From Paenibacillus algorifonticola (GTDB lineage Bacteria > Bacillota > Bacilli > Paenibacillales > Paenibacillaceae): 64,000 nucleotides of DNA. Numbering within the stretch: position 1 is the first letter of the stretch; the number at the start of each line of letters is the position of its first letter. The position numbers and the translations under genes were made by a program. The stretch covers positions 1-64,000 of the forward strand of contig NZ_LAQO01000018.1 in NCBI RefSeq assembly GCF_000971975.1, written 5' to 3'. The notes below the pieces were generated by a model. That model was not told the origin of the DNA. It searched no databases and saw only the letters and a list, made by a program, of their open reading frames with translations. Below are positions 34,301-41,973 of this stretch, piece after piece.

Positions 34301-36330
34301 GCAAAATTATTGAACAGCTGGTGATCGGCCAGCTGCTGCTGTACATATCCGACAGCCTCCTTTGCATATTGCCATGTTGCCTCCCATTCAGGCCCCGTAT
34401 AGTTCTGCTCGTTCCGTATCATATATTTCTCCAATGAGGCGTATAACAGCGCTTTTCCTTCCGAATGCCTCGTCGCATAGCCGTACACGCCGGGCAGTCC
34501 TGGATTTCGTTCGTCCGTCACCTGCTCCATTCTCATAATACGTTTTCCGTCGTCATCCAGACTTGTATACCTCGTATAACCACGGGCATGGAGATTTTTT
34601 AAAGCCAGCTTCAAAATCTCATCATTCAATTGCTCGTCGCCTGCGTGCTCTGCTGTTTTGAAGACGTATTCCGGCAAATAGTTGGCTGCCTCGCCATAAT
34701 TGGCGACATAATTATTTTCCCTGGTGAGTCCCGCTTCAGATATGCCCGTAAAGTGCTCGCCAAGCGGCAGCCGCCTTACCACCTTGCCTTCCGCATCAAG
34801 CTTGCTTTGCGCCAGTCCTTTCCCGACAATTTGCACAAAATCGTCTGTAAACTGCGCCGTTGCATCATGATAGAACAAGGAATGGTACAAATCCAGCTCC
34901 TCGCCGCTCGGGCCTACAAGCACCTCTTCGCCCAAAAAGGGTCTCGCTCCAAGCGCCTCCAGCAATATTTGATGGCTGCGCTCCTTCCCTTCATAGAAGG
35001 AAGAGCCTACCATCCGCAGTCCCTCATGAGCCTCCCAGGCCCCTTCGTACGTATAGAGAATTTGATTATAAATATTGGACAGCCTTGCACGCGCAAAATC
35101 AAAGTTGGCCTTCAGCACCCGCTCCCATGCTTCACGCCTCGTCAATTGCCCGCCCTCCCCATCCACGCCGGCAAGGGAAAATGGTCCTTTAATCGTACCG
35201 GTAACGAATGGCTGATCCAAAAAAGCCTCATAAGCGGCGTCACCGTAAACATCGTCATCGTGAATGAAGTTCTCGACAATGTACAGCGCCTCGCCCAACG
35301 CGCCATAATAGCCGCCCCAGTCGCCTTGATGCCCGCCTCGCAATACGAGTCTCGTATCTCCGTAATAGTCCTTTACATGATTATCAATCGTTTTGAAAAT
35401 ACGCTCCAGCGCCGCTTTTTTGAGTGCTGCCGTATTAGCCGGAGACCAGTCATAATGCAGCGAATTCGCATAAAATCTTAATTCATCCTGATAACGGACA
35501 ATCGACAGCTTGCCGGCAGCGCTATTGTCCATTCTCGCTGAATAACTGTTGAATAAATCGATTTGCCCCTGCGTATAGCCGCTAAGTAGCGCCTGCTTCT
35601 CGGCCTCCGTTTTATCGGGAAGCAGAATGGATGCTGCATGCTGCGTTAATTTCTCGCCTTGCTGTTCTCCTTCGACATTCAAGTAGGCCTGCGTATGGGT
35701 ATACGCATTATAATAACCCCTTGAAATCGCTTCCATTTTTCCACTAGCGTTTAACGTTTTAATTGTAATCTCAACCTGGCTTCGGCCGAAGGTGCTCTCT
35801 AGAGGAAGCATCGTCGTATTGTAATAGAAGCGATTAGGAAGAGATCTGCTCATGCCCATGTTAATCGCTTCGTAGTCTCCTTTTCTTAAGTAGCCGATTT
35901 GCTCTCCATTTATATTGATTGCGCTTACATAATTCGAGACGTCCTCTCCGGAAAACTTCACTGTTAAATAGTTTTGCTCGGCAGGGTCAACCTCCATTGT
36001 AAAAGTCAAATCCCCGCCCTGCCCTTCCAACGGCGCTCTTGGGTTTGATACCCGTGCAGATTCACCTAAAAGACCGACGATCGAGCTTGTAAAAGCACCT
36101 GAAAAACGATGGGCGTTTTCAGACGCCGCTTGGCCAAAAATCAGTTTATCGGTATAGGCATCCGAAGCCTCCTGGATCACTGGCTGGCTTTCGGCATGCA
36201 CGACCGAGGCTTGCAGCGGTACGGCCAACTGGAACAGCAAAGCAGCGGCTAGACAAACGGCTGCCACTCTTGAAAAGGATGGAACGCAAAACCACAGCGG
36301 CTTTGAACTCCTGCGATTGAAAAGGCTCAT
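28351..36330 (-). CDS. Giant secreted modular polysaccharide-degrading protein, 2659 aa
   Basis: An ATG after GAAGGAGGAAG opens a single 8-kb frame. Order of parts: signal peptide (1-48, cleavage after VVHA); beta-sandwich (about 55-230); an unfamiliar helical catalytic-looking region (about 250-920; motifs GHQGDWGGYYGALGE near 330 and PLGEHFTGISEAG near 523); fibronectin III (about 932-1025); concanavalin-like domain (about 1028-1220); second fibronectin III (to about 1325); discoidin/F5-8C binding domain (about 1398-1530); FIVAR helices near 1550; two putative Ig repeats (about 1610-1770); second F5-8C (about 1833-1963); FIVAR near 1983 and 2053; an alginate-lyase-type alpha/alpha barrel (about 2110-2510, with GRDQPHTQLGIG near 2380); and a C-terminal ricin-type lectin with three QxW-like repeats (about 2520-2659). 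No sortase signal or SLH domain is present, so it is released or sugar-bound. It is last after an importer set and probably supplies that importer with oligosaccharides. The substrate is unknown. Confidence 0.88.
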   Translation of the reverse strand: MSLFNRRSSKPLWFCVPSFSRVAAVCLAAALLFQLAVPLQASVVHAESQPVIQEASDAYTDKLIFGQAASENAHRFSGAFTSSIVGLLGESARVSNPRAPLEGQGGDLTFTMEVDPAEQNYLTVKFSGEDVSNYVSAININGEQIGYLRKGDYEAINMGMSRSLPNRFYYNTTMLPLESTFGRSQVEITIKTLNASGKMEAISRGYYNAYTHTQAYLNVEGEQQGEKLTQHAASILLPDKTEAEKQALLSGYTQGQIDLFNSYSARMDNSAAGKLSIVRYQDELRFYANSLHYDWSPANTAALKKAALERIFKTIDNHVKDYYGDTRLVLRGGHQGDWGGYYGALGEALYIVENFIHDDDVYGDAAYEAFLDQPFVTGTIKGPFSLAGVDGEGGQLTRREAWERVLKANFDFARARLSNIYNQILYTYEGAWEAHEGLRMVGSSFYEGKERSHQILLEALGARPFLGEEVLVGPSGEELDLYHSLFYHDATAQFTDDFVQIVGKGLAQSKLDAEGKVVRRLPLGEHFTGISEAGLTRENNYVANYGEAANYLPEYVFKTAEHAGDEQLNDEILKLALKNLHARGYTRYTSLDDDGKRIMRMEQVTDERNPGLPGVYGYATRHSEGKALLYASLEKYMIRNEQNYTGPEWEATWQYAKEAVGYVQQQLADHQLFNNFAAIKNKVDYQVADTYRYVTADRAQYDRFDSAIAGVVHPQTDFDYYTEQEIAELGVDPGDYEQFAWVDLDNLFISLKDGNTTIFGALNERNRGFAGNGRLHVMNADHDNIVQVATNGKFQYEDYYLRLDNVDVDFMSDQMTNVSGAPQALAGEIAPVTYQPGVGTVVRDNFEVDHAYSGYPDLLTARYGSYFMIFNTTRDDFGNQQTFEVEMPADYLGNTVLDLVSGQSVPIVNGKVTVAHKSAMVLKLTAAAELAPKPLHVDFANALAGNGYAEVSWKTTSGGQSYTITRSESENGSYEVIASGVTGNAYKDTTAQNGSTYYYKVAAVNDNGAGWDSYRAKVILAAPVSIVAETVWRDDQLGSSTTGMATVNGNSIAIASANGSGLGDGDDYKPDGRAIHDSLHFVNQAAAGSFATSARMDSHAGSASGIMLREALASNTRYIYFGADASGKLVLQNRTRNSQHQWSNLKASPLNAGLQGYQAADYPYIKLVRDYASQSVSAFVSKDGEAWEFVRKMFTPFAYAIYSGVVSAEQAQFSEVTVEEIQSDTIAPYIIKAKDQVTVYWNKPKQAAFFQLYRTNDAAASAINPVFKAGTLELEYGSPWTEVAAGTRQTSYKEASLKYGSVHYKVLAIYGDGSPSPFSAAVSAYADGLALVLAEAEGLPAKDYTRASFYLFHKELDRIKADMTKPDFDEEQLIHEIYAAKKELISFRTLLTKIPLLPSMVKASTKGYGNDNISEAQNGWYAFDGSLDTFSNARLAESWIDVDFGEGNEKVVDTVRYHGRTNYVTRVNGSIVQGSQDGINWTDLLVFTGASEYKFYSGINNDSTAFRYLRIYDNHAGYSNYAEIEWLEIGKDATLLAYLLNEAARLNDELYTSESLAALADAAIVAQAAADNPNATQEELDEAAAVLLTAMEGLHYLEGVPVLAPIGDKTIIAGQSIAFQVHETRGIEGFELGVENLPAGATFNTENGKFAWVPAKEQGGIHEVTLTASAGGKTSSITTRLIVKGQPLIAMDTEAALTATQAYTYNVVASDPTGEAIVLTATHLPAGAVFDPVTGLFSWTPGQVDAGNYSVVFQASNGFYNVSQKLDLKVGYHILPPALYTKGSYYRYMKTVSLNEEELKQPDADKKQLAAQLAQAELTLVALTTIAAEKINIAASMVAASTVSWDNSAGAAENGWRAFDGSLTTFTDTKNNPSWIRIDLGQGKEESMGSIRFYPRSTHITRVNGAIFQGSNDDANWINLHTISGVSKAEWHSVPIAEEQSFRYLRYYSAANNSNVAEIEFYQKVKDHTLLSLLLAESFAVDTELYTEESIAAMQEKRTQAAAVAADASQAEIDAASDALLTALESLKLIGQQVVVDISELEAALNQASSVVDSVYTPESIAHLNIVVAAAEPLLASAEATQEEVDTAAANVLSALASLVVREQEAIMALRTGGTHVLVDRKLQLTAEAADLVSAFTHEGILYSKDDFDRAKQRVAAGVSPWIEAWNAGKSSSFASASYMPNPVPAPARWGGHPELNAGNSQLFNDSEAALVQAVIWKVSSNAAEANQAKLKAQQILDAWSSTVNTPVGGDENQLLAGLTGYRFAATADLLKDDSAWVNAGKLAAAKQMLGNYFYPPLHNFLLNHQGKNNGTAFPYYYRGNQDIAAMVSIMAIGVLLDDTAMYNEAVDAFKNGNHNGRVTNYLRTTSDPNLAQSEESGRDQPHTQLGIGLLATMAQISYYQHKKDSSYEDLYEYSNRIILKGAEYTAKYLKGGTVPFTPIYTYDWRNEPVVSPSGREQIRPIYNMIGSHYHGVKGLADAEAADPVYNTKALVATTQPEGIQTDHQPFTTLLYTQSPVLSGETYVLMNPNSGKVLDVASGGTADGTNVQIWQNNSGDHQRFTVTGNSDGTYRLINVKSGKALDVSGKGTANVTNVQIWSYNGGVNQSWKIVDNADGSFKLMDANSGKALDVTGNGTANGTNVQIWTDNGGPSQKWRFNRL

Positions 36331-36385
36331 TTTCTTCCTCCTTCATTCTTCAATATAAGTTGTTTCCGAAACGATCGATAATGAT

Positions 36386-36450
36386 CTGTTATCGAACTGT
36401 TATGAATCAGTTATGAATCAGTTACGGGCCTGTTATGAGATGTTATGGAG
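36386..36450 (-). repeat. Six TAAC-centred direct repeats, PhoP-box-like array
   Basis: On the minus strand the sequence TAAC recurs six times, five at exact 11-bp steps and one at 10, in units such as ATTCATAACAG and ATTCATAACTG. The B. subtilis PhoP box is TT(A/T/C)ACA-like hexamers repeated every 11 bp; the hexamers here are ATAACA, GTAACT or ATAACT. The array ends 56 bases before the giant gene's ATG, with a possible -10 (TATATT, 36352-36357) and no -35, as expected for an activated promoter. The repeat is certain; the assignment to PhoP is inference. Confidence 0.65.
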
Positions 36451-36462
36451 AAGTGATAGTTA

Positions 36463-36500
36463 GAAGCTGGGACATCAACCTAAGTTAATGTCCCAGCTTC
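36463..36500. terminator. Hairpin after the second binding-protein gene
   Basis: GAAGCTGGGACAT and ATGTCCCAGCTTC form a perfect 13-bp stem with a 12-base loop, 8 bases past the stop of the binding-protein gene. On the minus strand no strong U-run follows; on the plus strand CCCTTTTCTT does. It probably weakens read-through into the giant gene, leaving room for the promoter next to the TAAC repeats. Confidence 0.55.
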
Positions 36501-36507
36501 CCTTTTC

Positions 36508-38160
36508 TTATTTACCGCCTGCATCCAAATAAGCCTGCACTTGCTTGAGCACTTCCGCACGTACCGTCTCTAGTCCGGAATCGCGCATTTGTTTGTTTAA
36601 GCTTTGCGCCATTTCCAGCCAGTTTTTCTCGTATCCTACCTTGAGAATTTGCTCGACCTCATCAAATTTAGGCTTGATTTTGGCAAGCTCTGTCGCTACC
36701 GGCTTCGAATCGAAGATAAAGCCCGAAAGCGCAATTTGGAAGTAGTTTTTGTTATCAAGCGCATACTGCAAATAGTTCATCGTAGCCGGGTCCTGATCCG
36801 AATTCAGCCTCGACAAGCTCGGATTCCAGGTAAGCTCATACGGCTGGAACTGATATTTCGTCGTATTTGCCGTTGTTTTGTAGCCATTGTCGCCATCAGC
36901 TACCCAGTGCTCGCCCTCAATGCCAAGCTCGAATAAATCATGGTTGGCCTTGCTGCTGAACAGCCAATCAAAAAACTTCATCGTGCGATCAATATTTTTG
37001 GAGCTTGCTGGAATCACAACGCTATTGTTCGCGCGGAAATCTGTACGAATAGCTCCTGGCTTCATATTGCGAGCATCCTCGCTCTCATACACGAACGGCT
37101 CGATATCCAGCCCTGTACCGTAAGCCTCTTGCAGCTTTTGCCGATCTCTCGAAATTCCGCCAATCGTGCCTTCTCCAGCGCCTCCCTTATCTGAGACGAC
37201 ACCTGTTGCTGGAGCTAGAGCATCCTTGTTAATGTACTTGCTCCAGTCCACCCGCTTTTGGAAGTGTCCGTAAATCGAATCATGCGTATTGAACGGCGCA
37301 GGGAAGCTCGCAAATTCGGAATCCGGATCACCCAATGTTGCCGCGCCGATAACCTTCTTGCCATCCTCCGACAAAGCGACGCTGAAAGGGATGCCTCCGG
37401 TAAAGGAATCGCTTCCAACCGCTGCTAAGCGAATATCTGTCCGCCCATTTTCGGAAGGCGTGAACAGTTTATGAAAGCCGCGGCCTCCTAAGGCGAGTGG
37501 CGTATAATCAGGCTTCTTTTCTTGAACCTGCTGAAGATAAACTTCTAATTCCTCCAACGTTGTAATCGGGCCTAGTCCCAATTCCTCGCGAATATCTTTG
37601 CGGATACTGATGACGTTAAGATCGGTATAGTAGTACGTAAGCGGAATCGTATAAAGATGGCCGTTAATTTTGTTGGCTTCAACGAACTCCGCTGGGAATG
37701 CCGCTTTCAGCCCTGGATATTCATCATTGTTAAAATATTTATCAAGCTCTGCATAATAGCCGAGGCTGACATGATTGTACAAATTCATCCACCCCGCATC
37801 GAACATGACGTCAACGGCTTCGCCTGTCGACATCTTCAATTGCATTTTTTGCCGATGATCCTGAGGCGTGTTGTATTCAAATTCGATCTTCGTATTAATC
37901 GAATCCTTGCTCACTTCCTCGAACTTAGCGAGAACCTTATCCATATCCGCAGGTTTATCGCCGAATAGCATGAACTTCAAGGTCACCGGATCAGGTACTG
38001 CTGCATCTGGATTACTCGTACCCGCCGTCTCACTGCTGCTTGGAGAAGGCTTCCCGCTCGTATTGCCATTAGTTCCGGTGCTGCCGTTGTTTCCACTGCA
38101 TGCCGCCATTAAAAATAGCACCATAACCAGCGCTGCCGCGATAAACATTTTTGCTTTCAT
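36508..38160 (-). CDS. Extracellular sugar-binding lipoprotein (LplA type), 550 aa
   Basis: This is the substrate-binding component of the adjacent importer. The signal peptide MKAKMFIAAALVMVLFLMAAC has its lipobox cysteine at 21, followed by an Asn/Gly/Ser/Thr-rich linker of about 35 residues. The mature domain starts VTLKFMLFGDKPADMDKVLA. GEAVDVMFDAGWMNL near 115 and NGHLYTIPLTYYYTDLNV near 165 are typical of LplA-like proteins of 500-560 aa. It is a clear paralogue of the binding protein at 40322-41935 on the other side of the permease pair. It follows the second permease by about 70 bases and precedes the giant enzyme. Confidence 0.92.
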   Translation of the reverse strand: MKAKMFIAAALVMVLFLMAACSGNNGSTGTNGNTSGKPSPSSSETAGTSNPDAAVPDPVTLKFMLFGDKPADMDKVLAKFEEVSKDSINTKIEFEYNTPQDHRQKMQLKMSTGEAVDVMFDAGWMNLYNHVSLGYYAELDKYFNNDEYPGLKAAFPAEFVEANKINGHLYTIPLTYYYTDLNVISIRKDIREELGLGPITTLEELEVYLQQVQEKKPDYTPLALGGRGFHKLFTPSENGRTDIRLAAVGSDSFTGGIPFSVALSEDGKKVIGAATLGDPDSEFASFPAPFNTHDSIYGHFQKRVDWSKYINKDALAPATGVVSDKGGAGEGTIGGISRDRQKLQEAYGTGLDIEPFVYESEDARNMKPGAIRTDFRANNSVVIPASSKNIDRTMKFFDWLFSSKANHDLFELGIEGEHWVADGDNGYKTTANTTKYQFQPYELTWNPSLSRLNSDQDPATMNYLQYALDNKNYFQIALSGFIFDSKPVATELAKIKPKFDEVEQILKVGYEKNWLEMAQSLNKQMRDSGLETVRAEVLKQVQAYLDAGGK

Positions 38161-38228
38161 TGTTTTTCCTCCCTTTTTTTGTGCTGCTGAATCTATCTAC
38201 ATCTATCTAAAATCATCCTGCGATGAGA

Positions 38229-39110
38229 TTAGCCTTTGACTGAGCCAACGAGCAGCCCTTTTACAAAATATTTTTGCAAAAACGGATAGAGGAATATGAT
38301 CGGACCGATGGTCACGACTGTTGTTGCGAGCCTTGAGGTCAGTGTCGGGACAATATAGCCCGGAGCCGTTACGCCTGAAGCAAGATTGTTAGCAAATGCC
38401 GCATTATCCAAAATCCGTTTGATCAAATATTGCAGCGGAAACAAATCTTCATTCGAAATGTAGAGCATCGCCTCAAACCATTTGTTCCAAAAGGCGAGCG
38501 CATAGAACAGGCTGATCGTCGCAATGGCCGGCAAGGAGATCGGAATCATAATGCGGAACATAATATAAACATCATTGGCCCCGTCAATCTTGGCCGATTC
38601 ACCTATCGATTCATCAATGGAATTAAAAAAATTACGCATGAGGAACATATTCCATGGGTTAATAAGGGCGGGAATAATCAGCACCCAGATCGTATCCTTG
38701 AGTCCTAAATATTTGGAAATCAGCAGGTATGTAGCAACCAGACCGCCATGAAACAGCATCGTAAAAAAAACATAGAAGTTAATCGAATTGCGATATTTGA
38801 GCGATTTGACAGATAGCGGGTAAGCAAGCGCACAAGTCACAATCATCGCCAATACCGTTCCGACGACCGTCACAAAAATCGTGACGCCATAGGATTTATA
38901 AATCGTGCTGTCCTTAAGCAGAAGCTTATAAGCTTCAAGGGAAAATTCCTTAGGAAGCAGCGTAAATCCGTTTCTAATGATGGAGCCCTCCGTGGATAAT
39001 GAACCGCTAATGACGGTCATAAACGGGATCAGGCATACGAGAGCAAATACCGTAATTCCGACATACATGAGCGATAGGAGCAGCCGGTCTCCAGCGCTTT
39101 CTTTTATCAT
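38229..39110 (-). CDS. Carbohydrate ABC transporter permease (LplC/YtcP type), 293 aa
   Basis: This is the second permease of the importer, with six membrane helices from about residue 12 to 285. The EAA loop ESAKIDGANDVYIMFRIMIP is at about 180-200. The C-terminal QKYFVKGLLVGSVKG ending is characteristic of YtcP/LplC permeases. The frame opens with GTG 39122, but ATG 39110, six bases after AAAGGTGAGG, is the better start. It lies 29 bases after the LplB-type gene. No ATPase is encoded nearby. Confidence 0.92.
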   Translation of the reverse strand: MIKESAGDRLLLSLMYVGITVFALVCLIPFMTVISGSLSTEGSIIRNGFTLLPKEFSLEAYKLLLKDSTIYKSYGVTIFVTVVGTVLAMIVTCALAYPLSVKSLKYRNSINFYVFFTMLFHGGLVATYLLISKYLGLKDTIWVLIIPALINPWNMFLMRNFFNSIDESIGESAKIDGANDVYIMFRIMIPISLPAIATISLFYALAFWNKWFEAMLYISNEDLFPLQYLIKRILDNAAFANNLASGVTAPGYIVPTLTSRLATTVVTIGPIIFLYPFLQKYFVKGLLVGSVKG

Positions 39111-39139
39111 GCTACGCCTCACCTTTTCTGATAGATTTA

Positions 39140-40111
39140 TTAAAAGAGCGCCGAATCAGGCGAAAATTTCCGTGCCAATTGGTTTACCGTTACGACCAGC
39201 ACGAAGCCTACGATGGATTGAATCAGGCCGACGGAGGCAGCCATGCTCACATTGCCCAAATCCACCAGCGCCCGATACACATAGGTGTCGATGACGTCAG
39301 TTGTCGGATAGAGCAGCGCATTTTTTCCTACGATCGCATAAATCATGCCGAAATCCCCGTAAAAAATGTTCCCCATGGCAAGCAGCAGCAGCAGCATGAC
39401 CGTTGGTTTCACCATCGGCAGCGTAATATGGCGGATTTTGCCCCAGCGCGTGGCGCCGTCCATGGAAGCCGCTTCATAAATTTCCGGATTAATGCCCGAT
39501 ATCGTAGCCAGATACACGATTGAGCCAAAGCCTGCAGCATGCCACAGCTTGATGATGACGAGAATAAGCGGCCAATACGCAGCCGTGTTATAGAAGGCAA
39601 AACCTTCTAAACCAAAATCCCTCAGGATTTGGTTGATAAGCCCCTCTTTGTACAAGAGGAACGAGGTAGCAAAGGTCGCGACCACCGTCCAGGACAAAAA
39701 GTTCGGCAGGGTCACAATCGTTTGTGCGATCCGTTTAAAATATTTTCCTTTCAGCTCGGAGAAGATGATGGCGATGATTAATGAAGCAAGGGTGCCGAAG
39801 CCAATAAATAGGAAATTTAGAAACAAGGTATTAAAGACAACACGATACACATCGCTGGATTCCAGAAAAAACTGAAAGTTTTTAAAGCCAACGAATTCGC
39901 TTTTCAAAATCCCCTTCACCGGATTGTAATTTTGAAAGGCAATGACGATCCCAAACATCGGCAAATAGGAAAAAACAAACAGCAGCAGAATACCGGGCAG
40001 TGTTAACAAATACAGCAAATGATTTTTTCGAATCTCCTTAAAAAAAGAGGGCTTCTTGTTGAGCGTGATCCGCTTAATTGCTTGGTCTTGACGCGCTATG
40101 GAATTTTCCAT
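39140..40111 (-). CDS. ABC transporter permease (LplB type), 323 aa
   Basis: This is the first permease of the importer. After a polar N-terminus (KKPSFFKEIRKNH) come six helices. YLPMFGIVIAFQNYNPVKGI at about 48-67 is the hallmark LplB segment after helix 1. The EAA loop EAASMDGATRWGKIRHITLP is at about 214-233, and the C-terminal SPDSALF resembles the usual end of this family. The start is ATG 40111 after AAAGGAGGTTC. A terminator hairpin separates it from the upstream binding-protein gene, so its transcription may start separately or depend on read-through. Confidence 0.92.
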   Translation of the reverse strand: MENSIARQDQAIKRITLNKKPSFFKEIRKNHLLYLLTLPGILLLFVFSYLPMFGIVIAFQNYNPVKGILKSEFVGFKNFQFFLESSDVYRVVFNTLFLNFLFIGFGTLASLIIAIIFSELKGKYFKRIAQTIVTLPNFLSWTVVATFATSFLLYKEGLINQILRDFGLEGFAFYNTAAYWPLILVIIKLWHAAGFGSIVYLATISGINPEIYEAASMDGATRWGKIRHITLPMVKPTVMLLLLLAMGNIFYGDFGMIYAIVGKNALLYPTTDVIDTYVYRALVDLGNVSMAASVGLIQSIVGFVLVVTVNQLARKFSPDSALF

Positions 40112-40273
40112 GCTGAACCTCCTTTATCTGATTGTTGACTATGTAAGCTCCAACTGGCTCCTTTATTATTTCGTTTCGGGCTGTTTGAGGCTAGAATTCA
40201 ATCTAGGCAAAACCATGTTTATTACCATTTCTGGACTATCTAATCTCACTTTTTCTACCGAAAACGAACAAAA

Positions 40274-40319
40274 AAGGGCCGCCCACGCCGTCATGAAATG
40301 ACTTTGTGGGCTAACCCTT
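40274..40319 (-). terminator. Terminator after the upstream binding-protein gene
   Basis: Reading the minus strand, AAGGG...GCCCAC...GTCAT pairs with ATGAC...GTGGGC...CCCTT, giving three stacked stems, then TTTTTTGTTC. It begins 3 bases past the stop codon, and it would insulate the regulator/binding-protein unit from the permeases unless bypassed. Confidence 0.75.
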
Positions 40320-40321
40320 AT

Positions 40322-41935
40322 CTAATGGCCTCCGCTATCGATATAAGCCTGTACCTGTTTTATAAACTCTGCCCGGATCTTTTCCAGTCCCAGCATGCGA
40401 AGCTCCGCATTCAGCTTGCTTGCCTCTTCTCGCCAGTTAGGCTCAAGCCCTGCCTGCGTGATGAGATTGAAAGCCTCAAAGCGCGGCTGCACCTTCGCGA
40501 TTTCTATTTTCACCGGTTCGGGATTAAAAGTAAAACCGCTTAAGGCTACCCGATAATAAGAATCCTCGCTTGCCTGATATTGCAAATATTGCAGCGTCTG
40601 CTCGTCATGATCGGCATTAAGACGGGATAATAACGGATTAAGCGTCAATTCGTAGGCGGGAAACAAATAATCCTTCGCATAAGGCGTCATCTCATACATA
40701 TGGTCGCCCTTCTTGTTCCAGTGCAGTCCTTCAATACCTAGCTCGAATAAATCATGATTGGCCTCACTCTCGTACAGCCAATTTATAAACTTCATCGACT
40801 CTTCCTTATGCCTAGAAAAGATAGGGATGACGATATTGTTCCACGCTTTATAGGAGGTTCCTATCGCCTTCGGCTGCAACGTGCGGGCCGCATCATTATA
40901 AACAAAAACCTCCAAATCCGCTTCCGGCACGGCTCCCTTCAGCCGCTGCTTTATTTTTGAAATGCCGCTTATGGCCCCTTCTCCCGCAGCCGCTTTCCCC
41001 GTAACGACCAGATCCTCTACATTGCTCAGCACATCCGCCGGAATGAAACGGCTAAATTCCACCCTCTTATCATTGTGGCTGTAGAAGTAATTGGATTGAT
41101 TAAACGGCGCCGGCAGCTTAGCGTAGTCGGCCTCTGGGTCTCCTATTGTTGTTGCGCCTAAAACCTGCTTGCCATCGTCAGACAAGACTAAATTAAATTC
41201 GACGCCAGTCCCATAAATAACATGAGGCACCGCTCGAAAACGAGTCTGCTTGTCTTTAAAATTATAAAACATATCAAAAAATCCGCGATTGCCAATTCCG
41301 AATGGAATGATTTCCGGATTGTTTTGCTCGACCTTTTCCAAAAAGACTTGGAACTGCTCCATATTTTGAATAGGAGGCAGCCCATATTTCTCGCGTAAAT
41401 CCTTCCGAATGAAAATTGTGCCAAAATCCGTATAATTGCTCGTCAAAGGAATCGTATACAGGCTACCATTGATGCGATTGGCATCCAAAATCGCCTGCGG
41501 AAAAGCCTGCTTCAAGCCCGGATACTTGTCATTTAGAAAATAATCGTCCAAGGGCTGGTAATAGCCTTGTCCGATGTTCTGCTCCAAACTCATCCAGGAA
41601 GCATCAAACAGCATATCAATCTGCTCGCCTGCAGCCATTTTCAATCTCATCTTCTGATTGTAGGTATCGGCTATATCCCAGGAAATGTCCAGCTTGATAT
41701 GAAGGGTATCTTTCGTTAAACGCTCGAATTCCGCCAAAATTTTGTCCATATCGGCTGGCTTGCTCCCGAAGAACATCACCTTTAAGGTGACAGGATCACT
41801 CGCTTTCTCTCCTTGCTTTACCGCCGCATTTTTTAAGTTTTTGGCAGAGCTTCCTTGGCAGCCCGCTGCAAGAAGAAGACAAATCATCACAAGTATAAGA
41901 ACTAAGCTACGATTTGATAAATGACTTGCCTTCAC
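40322..41935 (-). CDS. Extracellular sugar-binding lipoprotein, upstream paralogue, 537 aa
   Basis: This is an LplA-type binding protein. It uses a GTG start at 41935 after AGGGGGATGAATC. The signal peptide has a hydrophobic core LVLILVMICLLLAA and lipobox cysteine at about 26. The mature part, VTLKVMFFGSKPADMDKILA, parallels the other binding protein of this locus almost position by position, and both share YPGLKQAFPQ- and NRINGSLYTIPLT-like segments. It lies 38 bases after the Cache/AraC gene, so the two are cotranscribed. It may feed the same permeases with a different ligand or serve as a ligand reporter for the membrane regulator. Confidence 0.92.
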   Translation of the reverse strand: MKASHLSNRSLVLILVMICLLLAAGCQGSSAKNLKNAAVKQGEKASDPVTLKVMFFGSKPADMDKILAEFERLTKDTLHIKLDISWDIADTYNQKMRLKMAAGEQIDMLFDASWMSLEQNIGQGYYQPLDDYFLNDKYPGLKQAFPQAILDANRINGSLYTIPLTSNYTDFGTIFIRKDLREKYGLPPIQNMEQFQVFLEKVEQNNPEIIPFGIGNRGFFDMFYNFKDKQTRFRAVPHVIYGTGVEFNLVLSDDGKQVLGATTIGDPEADYAKLPAPFNQSNYFYSHNDKRVEFSRFIPADVLSNVEDLVVTGKAAAGEGAISGISKIKQRLKGAVPEADLEVFVYNDAARTLQPKAIGTSYKAWNNIVIPIFSRHKEESMKFINWLYESEANHDLFELGIEGLHWNKKGDHMYEMTPYAKDYLFPAYELTLNPLLSRLNADHDEQTLQYLQYQASEDSYYRVALSGFTFNPEPVKIEIAKVQPRFEAFNLITQAGLEPNWREEASKLNAELRMLGLEKIRAEFIKQVQAYIDSGGH

Positions 41936-41973
41936 GATTCATCCCCCTATTCATTGCAAAATAAATGGCTGCA

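Noticed and set aside
34630-35481. Plus-strand ORF of 283 codons inside the giant gene
   Set aside because: It is an antisense shadow of the GC-rich catalytic region. It shows no ribosome binding site or recognisable domain.
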